The notes under the pieces: generated by a model
Databases searched by the model: none
What the model was told of the DNA's origin: nothing
The model's input: the letters and a program-made list of their open reading frames with translations, nothing else
Made by a program: the position numbers and the translations under genes
Assembly (NCBI GenBank): GCA_015657535.1
Contig: JADHZB010000914.1
Location: forward strand, 22,508 to 86,507
From: Nephromyces sp. MM_2019
Lineage: Eukaryota; Apicomplexa; Aconoidasida; Nephromycida
Direction of reading: 5' to 3'
DNA length: 64,000 nucleotides
Part shown: positions 56,832-64,000 of the stretch, one piece after another
Layout of the letters: the number at the start of each line of letters is the position of its first letter
How positions within the stretch are numbered: the first letter of the stretch is position 1

Positions 56832-58579
56832 TTATGATTTGCAGTTTTTCTCATCTAGCGTAGTGGCAATAGTATTATACAAACCATTGTTGCTTTCCTG
56901 TATGTTCTGATTGTTCAAATTCCCTTTTTGTGGGATGTATCTAGGGAGAAGATGGTTTTCTGTTGCAGCTACGTGAAATTTTGTTGCAATTTTCCAATCA
57001 AAAGAAAATGAGCTTCCTTCTTTTGAAATAAGCTGTGACAAGTAAAACTGCTTACGGAGAAGACTCACTCACACTTTAAATATGTTAGCCAGGAAAGTTT
57101 ACATGAGAAAATAATACGTAAATAAGAATCTCTAGCTATAGGAGATAAACTCCGAAGAGGTTATCTTCGTGAATGAAAATCTGGTAAGAGCTTCAAAAGC
57201 AGAGTAGTGCAAGGTTTTTTGGCTGCCTTTTTCCACCATGTTTCGCTATCATGGCGCTTACATGATGATTACACGTGTAGGTGCTTATCTTTACCCACAA
57301 AGTCACTAGTGAGCTCATCATGTACTGCACTACATACTTGATTGCACGTCTTGACTTCTGCGTATATCTTTTGTTTTTTCGTGCTGCAAAATGCCTGGAT
57401 TTGGTCATAGCACCGTGTATGATTCAGCTTGTTTACGCTGTTTGCGACAGATATTTGTGATTTTATATTAGTGCCTACTGGTTTAATTCCTACGTTAGAC
57501 TATATTTTTACCATTTGTAACATCTCTACAACACGTTTACAGTTGCTCAGAGTAGTTTGCATTACCCGTAACTGTACGCTGGAAACTTTTGGGGTTATTT
57601 GCCTGGTGATGAGGGTTTACTCAGAGGCGTGATATTATTTACTCGAAAGCCTTTTTTTGTAAAAGTTATTCCGCTAGTCCATACAGCAGGCTTCTCGGCA
57701 GTTTGCAAGGCTATTCGGGTCAGCTAAACATATTTACTTCCCCTCAACTGAGTATATACTCCATCCCATCAACTGGATATATTCGTCTACTCGTAATTCC
57801 GGGTGCCCTCTTTCATCACCAATACACTTTCTAGCGGCAAAACAATTTTCTGAGCTACAGGTTCCTGTTGAATCGTCGGAACTAGTTACAAGTACAACTT
57901 CGTCAATCCAGTTTGAGAGAGCTAAAAAAGCTAACAAAAGGATTTAGCGCCAAGCTAGTTACAATTCTCAGGTATAATATACATGGTAATCCATGCAACC
58001 GCCAAAAAATGATGAGTTTAGATTCAAGCTGTGTATGTTGTATATATATGCACATGCCTGCTACAGCGTCGCTCCTACAGGCAACATCGGATATGGACTG
58101 ATACTAAGCTTAACAGCTGCCCAACAATCTGTTGCAGCCTGCATATGCGTCGCCTGCTTGCAGTTTAGCACAGGCGAGACAGAAGTCACGGCTGATGAGC
58201 ATAAAAAGCTGGAAACACGTGCTTGATGCCAGCTTCCCTTTATCTTGTTATACAATCATACGTTTTTCCTACACATATCAACACACACACATACGCTCCC
58301 ATCGCATACAAAAATACCCCCATACACACGCACGCAACCGTACTCACAGCATAAAAAAATACCTCCCCCCTCCACACACACACACACACCCACAGCCTAC
58401 AAGAATACCCTCACACATACAAGCATCTACAGCAAACAAAAATATCCCACACACACACACAAACATACATACATTTATTCATACTAGGACCTTACCAAAG
58501 CTTCTAAATCTTTGCTAATAAAAGGGCTAATCTTTGGCGGCCTTCTCGGAAAACTTTCCCTCTCCTGTCCTTCCTCTCG
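56832..58579 (-). CDS. unrecognised multi-exon gene, partial model
   Basis: Coding-like segments on the - strand join with consistent phases: 58579-58496, 58208-58115, 57921-57738, 57383-57295 and 57016-56832. Donors are GTAAGG, GTTAAG, GTAAAT and GTAAAG; acceptors mostly end in CAG or TAG. The reading is about 212 residues and includes SPFISKDLEAL, LISRDFCLACAKLQAGDAYA, NWIDEVVLVTSSDD, GHPELRVDEYIQLMGW, EVKTCNQVCSAVHDELTSDF and a Lys/Asn-rich C-terminus. Cysteines are frequent (CxxC in FCLAC; CxxxC in CNQVC). The (CA)n run at 58.26-58.48 kb falls in the first intron, as expected for a - strand transcript in this part. No start codon was found, so at least one 5' exon is missing. The last exon uses a weak AAG acceptor. 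No family is recognised. Confidence 0.4.
58258..58480. repeat. (CA)n-rich low-complexity stretch
   Basis: Imperfect (CA)n with taca/ccca variants. It fills the first intron of the proposed - strand gene. Confidence 0.9.
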
Positions 58580-58660
58580 CTGCTTTCATCGACAAAACAC
58601 TGCGGCGGCTCGCGCCCTGCAGGGACCTTTCAGGAATCACTAGCTGAAGATGTTGCTTTT
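58525..58660. promoter_or_regulatory. GC-rich segment, possible divergent promoter or first exon
   Basis: This short block (ggcggcc, cggcggctcgcgccctgcag) is far richer in G+C and CpG than anything nearby. It lies exactly where the repeat asymmetry flips from CA-rich (left) to TG-rich (right). It is open on both strands, so it may be a first exon rather than a promoter. Confidence 0.3.
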
Positions 58661-61364
58661 AGATGAGTATGTTTCCTCCTCTTCTCGTAATGCATCCTCT
58701 TACTCTGCTAACATGCTGCTGTCAGCGAGCTTTTAATAAGGATCACTCTTCCTCTGTTCTTCCCTCTCTACTTGATTAAGCTGCTATGCTTATTCCTCTT
58801 CGCCAACTATAAATTTGATTTCACGGCTTAGTTTTATACTAGGGATACAAAGTTTTCCTAAACATGAAAACAAAAAAATATCATCCTACCTGTTTATTTT
58901 TTGTTCCAGTGATTAATCTGAGGCTAAAGTGTGATACTTTGTATTTTCTCTGGTTGAATATAATGTATTGGTATATCTGTGAGTGGATGCGATGCTGAAT
59001 GAAGCTGATTTGGGTGTGAATTTGTATATGAAGAGGGAGATTAGTGAGTTTGTTGGTGGTTTATGCTGTGAGTCAAGCTGATTTTAGTGTGATTTTGCAT
59101 ATGAAGAAAGAGTAAAATCTAAATCAAACTATATTCCCCTTGCTGCTTTCACGTTTTTTTTTGTCAGGAAATGTTGCAGCTATTTAATGCAGTAAAGAAG
59201 AAAAGTCCAAACTTTTACTGCTAGTTTTCTGTTTATTTTTTTCTACAAAAAGCCTGCTTTTTCCACTCATGTTTATGGTGAAGTACCGGGCCAGAAGATG
59301 TATAATGTAGATCTATTCATACTGTTTAAGGTAGTGAAATGACTCTCCAAATGTGTCAGAATCCACGAGAGAATAATATATTTCTGAGCAGGATAGCTTC
59401 TATACAGTGTGTAATATCAAAAACTTCCACACATGTTCTTTTTATATGATTTTTTTCCTTTTTTCTTATTCTCATATTTTTTTGCTTTTGTACTTCTCAT
59501 GCCACTACAATAACTGCAAAAAGATCAAATCAAAGATGAAAAAAGCATTAGAATGATGAAGTTAGTATGCGGGTTAGCGAAAGTAACTTAAACTTTTTAG
59601 ATGAAACTTAAAACAACTAGATTTATGGTGAAGGAGTCACTCCCTTTCTTGTTTGTTCTGCTTAAGAAAGACTTAGATTAGTCGCCGATAAAGGAGAGTA
59701 ACGCTATCAGATTTTGTTGAAATCTCTTCTTCCAAGCGCTGAATACACTGTTTACCTCTAAATTTTTACTTTTTTTGAACTCTGGATGTCTTGCTTAGGT
59801 ATACCTTTGCGGTAATTTCGTGTGAGAATGTTGGTGAAGTTTATTTCAAATTTTTTGGCAGAATAAGTTTGTGTGTGCGCAGTATATTGTAATTGAAGAA
59901 CATGTTAAACTGTTCTCTACTACTGCTTCATCAGGATGGTTGAATTTTGCTGCCAAATCCACTTTTTTATGCAACTTTTCGCAGTTTTCTTTGATAAATT
60001 TCGATTTTTAGATTTACTTGCTTCCAAGAAATGGCATGAAAATGTGTTTTCATTAATTTAGGGGTAAATATATGCTTTTTTAGATAAAATTAGTTGCGCT
60101 ACTGCTTATTATCAATGTAAGAAGAGGAGGAGTTATACTATTTAATGAAGACGCAGCTTTATTCCTCCTTTTTTTATAAAAAATTTCGTATTTATTCAAT
60201 CTCTTTCCAACTTTTTGTGTTTCTTTCTTCAGGCTATCATCTTCATACAAGAGGGGATACTGCTAAAGATTTTACTTGTGTAGTAATTGACATTGTGTGC
60301 GTATCATCATTACAATTCATATGTATAATCGATTTTGATGCGCATAATATAGGAGATATTTTTATGTTTTTGATGATGCTTTTTTTTTATACTAATGTTT
60401 TGCTTATACCTTTCTTTCATTGATTTTGCTCTGCTGTTTGTATGAAGATAGTATATATGCTTCATGAATTGATTGGCGAGTAGATTTGAGAAGAGGATTA
60501 TAGCGTTTTACTCATTTTCAGTGGATAACGCTGGTTTTAGAGGGTGAAATGAGGTGGCATATTGTGTGTGAAGTAGTGTGATGCGATAGCGTTGTACCTG
60601 GATTTGGTTAGTTAAGTATGTGTGTGTGTGTGGGTGTATAGGTTTGTGTGTGGGTGTGTGTGTGTGTGTGTGGGTGTGTGTGTGTGTGGGTGTGGGTGTG
60701 GGTGTGGGTGTGGGTGTGTGTGTGTGTGGGTGTGTGTGTGCGTGTGTGTGTGTGGGTGTGTGTGTGGGTATACAGGTGTGTGTGTGTCTGCATGTCTAGG
60801 TGTGTATGTGTAGCTGAAATTCTTACAGAATCTTTAAGCTTATGTTTCCCCTTTTTTTTTGTATCTTTTTAAAGACTGTTAGTGGTAGGCTTTGTATGTT
60901 ATGTTTCAACGTGGATTTATTGTTCCTCGAGGTATATTTTTTAAGCAGTTTTTTGAGGAATTGAAGCTATTTGTTTTGTTAGAGGTTTGATGTAATAAAT
61001 TGGCGCTTCACTAAAGAAAATGGTCTTGTGTGTGTGTGCGTCAGTTTTTTGTGGATACTTCATTAATCCCTTGTTGTGAGGCATACACACTAGAGTTCAT
61101 TCTAGTGATGGCCTTTCTTCTCTGATAAGAGTTCTCTACTTTTTTCTATAAGGCTTCTAAAGTGTGCAGGCGTGTGTCAGGCACTGTGTGTGTGTTTCTT
61201 TTTTATTTCATGTGAATTTAGCTTTTTCAGGATATAAGCTAGCTTGCTTATCTGTTTTGCCTATATAATTTATATGTGTGTGTGTGCGTATTGCTATTCG
61301 CTGCTTCACGCTTTTTTTTATCAAAATCTTCCCCTTTAAGCTGCAAAGTATTCCACACACACCA
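58661..61364. other. T- and TG-rich region upstream of the last gene
   Basis: The + strand is T-rich with (TG)n, like the introns of the + strand gene downstream. It may be a long 5' UTR or first intron of that gene. An acceptor-like polypyrimidine run (near 60200-60233) precedes a modest ORF (60145-60423), but the product is hydrophobic and unconvincing. Confidence 0.35.
60617..60805. repeat. (TG)n/(TGTGGG)n microsatellite
   Basis: Nearly 190 bases of tg and tggg units on the + strand. Open frames through it are composition artefacts. Confidence 0.95.
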
Positions 61365-63628
61365 ATGGCGTCAAATCTAGATTATCAATCAGTTTTATCC
61401 TCCTTTTTTGCGGAAGGTTTGCCCGTTAACTTACTGTCATACCCTAGCGTCTCTGTGGCGCTACACAACCTAGTCATTTTGTTAATATTTACTCTCGCTG
61501 GATACTGGCTGCTTTACTCCGTTCTGCATACGTTGGAGGCAGCTGCAATCTTTTTAAAACTAAGATATGGCCACCATGTAAGCAAAAATTTGATTATCGG
61601 GAAGTTTTGAGGACAAATATGTGTGTGTGTGTGTGTGTGTTTGCATAGACAGTGTAGCAGGTTGAGAACTCTCAGCGAATGAAGCAATTTGAGGAATTTT
61701 GTAGAGTCACGCAGATTTAAGGAAGATAGAGACTCACACTCAGAGAGGATAGAGACTGACAAACACACAAACTTCAGCAATAATAGGAACTCACACTGCA
61801 CGAGCAACTATAGTGAATCACACAGCATCATCACGGGTGTAAGCTCAGCATTTGGCGTGAGCGTGTGCGTGCTTTCCTACCTTCGATGTGTGTGTTTTGC
61901 ACTCAAAATTTCTCGAAGACGATGATTTTTCACGAAGGGTGCACAGTGTGTATATACTAGTTGATTTTGCTTTGCTTAAGTGTGTGTGTTGCTGTGAATA
62001 ATAGCTGTTCTTAACTTTAGAGCCGAAAATATACGGGGCGTGCTTATTTCTGCTTCAAAAAATGCTGCGGTGAAGCTGAATTGGCAGTGTAGCTTTGTGT
62101 GTGTATCATATTCTCGGCGCTCTTGTGCCATGCTATACATGCTTGGTTTACTAAGTGAAGTATGTACTATATGTTAAGAAAGTATAGTTCTATGCCTACT
62201 TTTGAGTTCAGAGTGAATATCTTGGTGATATGGGCGTGTTTTTTTGGTGTGATATGAGTTATATGTGTATGGTGTGTGTGATTTGTGTGTCCGAATACAG
62301 ATATCATGTGTTTTTTATGTGCCCATCTATGTATAATATATATCCCTAATTATCTCCTCATTCCAAGGTTATTCAAATCCACGGAGCTGGGAAGTATGCA
62401 GAAGCTTTCAAGTACCTGCATCGCCCCCTCTTCACTTGGATAGTTCGAATAATCTGCAGACATCCCAGCATCCCTGTAAAGAGGTTAAAGCTTCAGGCGT
62501 CTATACAGCCTTCATCATTGGAATTAGTAGAACTTCCTGTTTCAAGCAGAAGCAAACAAATTAAACGTGCTGTGAGATTTAAAGTTGATGCTTCTGCGGA
62601 TTTCACAGTCCAGTTATATTGGGGAGTATCGGTTTCAGCCCTAAACACAGCTGTACGTACACTCGTATAACTCTTTGTTTTTGAACAGAGTGTGGGTGCG
62701 TGGGTGTGTATGATTGCGTTGTTTGTGTGTTGCATTCTTTTGAATTCTAAAGTTAAATTTATGGGTGTCTCTTTGTCAAATATATTCAGGTGAACGTTAA
62801 AAGCATTGTAACCATTGATAACGTTAAAGTTCTCTTTGGATTGGCTTCTTCAGCAGTAGCGTCTAATAAGTAAGCAATGGCTGGAGCTGTAGCTTTATTG
62901 TAGTGTATAAGAAAGTGAAGCACACACTATTATGAAGGGGAGTGCTTTTTTCTGCTGTTTTTGATATTTTTTTCTTGCTTTGAATGCCTCATGAGGATGT
63001 CCTGGGTTGATACAAAATTCGCACTACTTTGCCTTTTTTGGTGTGTTATAGCCACTATTTTGTGTTTCATTCTTAGGCATGTGTTGTGTGTGTGGGTGCG
63101 TGATTGCAGTGCGTGTGGCTTTGTGGATGTTTCGGAGTGTGGGCATGTGCGTGTTCCTGTGTGCTCATCTACAGAAATGTCTAAATACACTAAAGTCAAC
63201 ATTTTATGCTGCATTGTTGCTGCTTTTTCATCTATCAGTTCGCCTTGCATTCTTGAACTCTGTTAGTTGGGCGTGTATATACACCCTTATCTCGCACACA
63301 CTTTGGATTCTTGAACTCTCTTAGTTGGATGTGTATATACGCAGCTTCACAAACCTCAAAGTTGAAAAAACCCATTCCTTGCAGATTTTTGACTACCTTT
63401 TTCTGCCCGGCGATTTCTTAGTTCTAAGCAGAATGCATTCCTTTTAATATGTGTGTGTGTTGCAGGATTAAAAATTCCCTTCAGCGAAACCCCTTGAAGA
63501 GGAAGAAGGAAGTTCCATCAAACCGTCGGTGGTTGCTTGAAATGGGAGATATGACACGTTCGTGTGCAGCTTATTGGTGGAAGATCAAAGTTCATTCTGG
63601 CTGTGTGCGAGGATTTGGGATGTTATGA
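61365..63628 (+). CDS. predicted membrane protein, possibly related to the CGRRF1 N-terminal region
   Basis: Exons are 61365-61577, 62368-62652, 62790-62869 and 63466-63628. Phases match, for 246 residues. Residues about 27-62 (SVALHNLVILLIFTLAGYWL then VLHTLEAAAIFL) form one or two membrane helices. The rest is soluble and basic. A segment with a hydrophobic beta pattern, FKVDASADFTVQLYWGVSVS, recalls the TCYWGCSV element of the CGRRF1-type RING ubiquitin ligases, which also start with a membrane helix. That resemblance is short and from memory, so the link is tentative. No RING cysteines are present. Either the family differs, or the frame continues by splicing past 63.6 kb. ATG 61365 is preceded by a CA-rich leader and an in-frame open stretch from 61278. 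Confidence 0.6.
63248..63343. repeat. direct duplication in the last intron
   Basis: Two copies of a roughly 34-bp segment (ttcttgaactctgttagttg / ttcttgaactctcttagttg, each followed by a gtgtatatac end) lie in intron 3 of the membrane-protein gene. Confidence 0.85.
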
Positions 63629-64000
63629 ATTTTAGGAAGTAGTATATACTCTGGGGTTCAATTTCAACAAATATTTATACTGAGTAGTAGATTCTTTCAG
63701 ATGTGCGTTGGTGTGTAGATGTGTGTGTGTGCTTGCTTTTGTTTTGGTAGTAGATTGTGTACAAACTATTAGCTTCTCTTTGTGTGTTCGCGCTAATATA
63801 TGCCTAGAAAGGCAATAAATGGAGGAAGCTTTTTTTTTGTATGTTTAATGACTTGGAAGCATACACACACTACCCAACCCCAGTCACACACAAACCGAAT
63901 CCTAAACACGAGTTCACTGCCCAATGCAACACACGCATATACTTAGTCTAACACACACACGCATAGACTTAGTCCAACACACACACGCATAGACTTAGTC
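63629..64000. other. 3' flank of last gene running into CA-rich tandem repeat
   Basis: After the stop codon the + strand stays TG-rich to about 63.8 kb, then turns (CA)n-rich. The final 75 bases are about three copies of a 26-27-bp unit with the core cgcatagacttagtc, cut by the window edge. The flip suggests the next gene converges from the right on the - strand. Confidence 0.6.

Noticed and set aside
60608..60872. Cys/Val/Gly and Thr/His repeat ORFs
   Set aside because: These are translations of a (TG)n microsatellite.

Overview
This is a stretch of an AT-rich nuclear genome from a eukaryotic microbe. Most genes are split by spliceosomal introns with GT-AG borders and pyrimidine-rich acceptors, and two introns look GC-AG. 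Every gene I recognise is a eukaryotic housekeeping gene: 14-3-3, NFU iron-sulfur scaffold, Erv1/ALR, Ap4A hydrolase, O-phosphoseryl-tRNA(Sec) kinase, a CAMK/SnRK-like kinase and a mitochondrial m-AAA protease. The NFU protein has the two-domain architecture of plastid NFU1-3. Its N-terminus looks like a signal peptide followed by a basic, Ser-rich leader, which suggests an alga or alga-derived protist with a complex (secondary) plastid. I cannot name the species.

Left part (1 to about 29.5 kb): all recognised genes lie on the + strand. They are a divergent 14-3-3 (500-2493), NFU (5209-6895), Erv1/ALR (9698-10523), NUDT2-type Ap4A hydrolase (15165-16311), an unrecognised eight-exon gene for a predicted secreted helical protein (19229-21567), and PSTK (22954-26908). 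A single-exon ORF of unknown function lies on the - strand at 8642-9151. Gene spacers of 1-5 kb contain nothing recognisable except one near-perfect hairpin after the 14-3-3 gene. Just after PSTK comes a weak ORF, then noncoding sequence to about 29.9 kb.

Right part (about 29.9 to 64 kb): base composition changes sharply. Two long - strand genes, a putatively N-myristoylated protein kinase (29979-39180, 11 exons) and an AFG3-like m-AAA protease (45233-53753, 12 exons), carry (CA)n-rich introns on the + strand. A + strand membrane-protein gene (61365-63628) carries (TG)n instead, so the GT-rich strand is always the coding strand. Introns and spacers hold several minisatellites, including 35 bp x 7, 21 bp x about 11, and a roughly 600-bp homopurine tract. 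Between the protease and the last gene I could assemble an unrecognised - strand gene (56832-58579) from phase-consistent exons. A GC-richer island at 40.1-41.2 kb has coding-like fragments in shifting frames.

The genes do not form a pathway cluster. Together they cover signalling (14-3-3, kinase), iron-sulfur and disulfide biogenesis in organelles (NFU, Erv1), mitochondrial protein quality control (m-AAA), nucleotide clean-up (Ap4A hydrolase) and selenocysteine synthesis (PSTK). Exon borders were placed by eye from homology, reading phase and splice sites. No transcript or database evidence was available, and no tRNA, rRNA, CRISPR array or complete transposon was seen.
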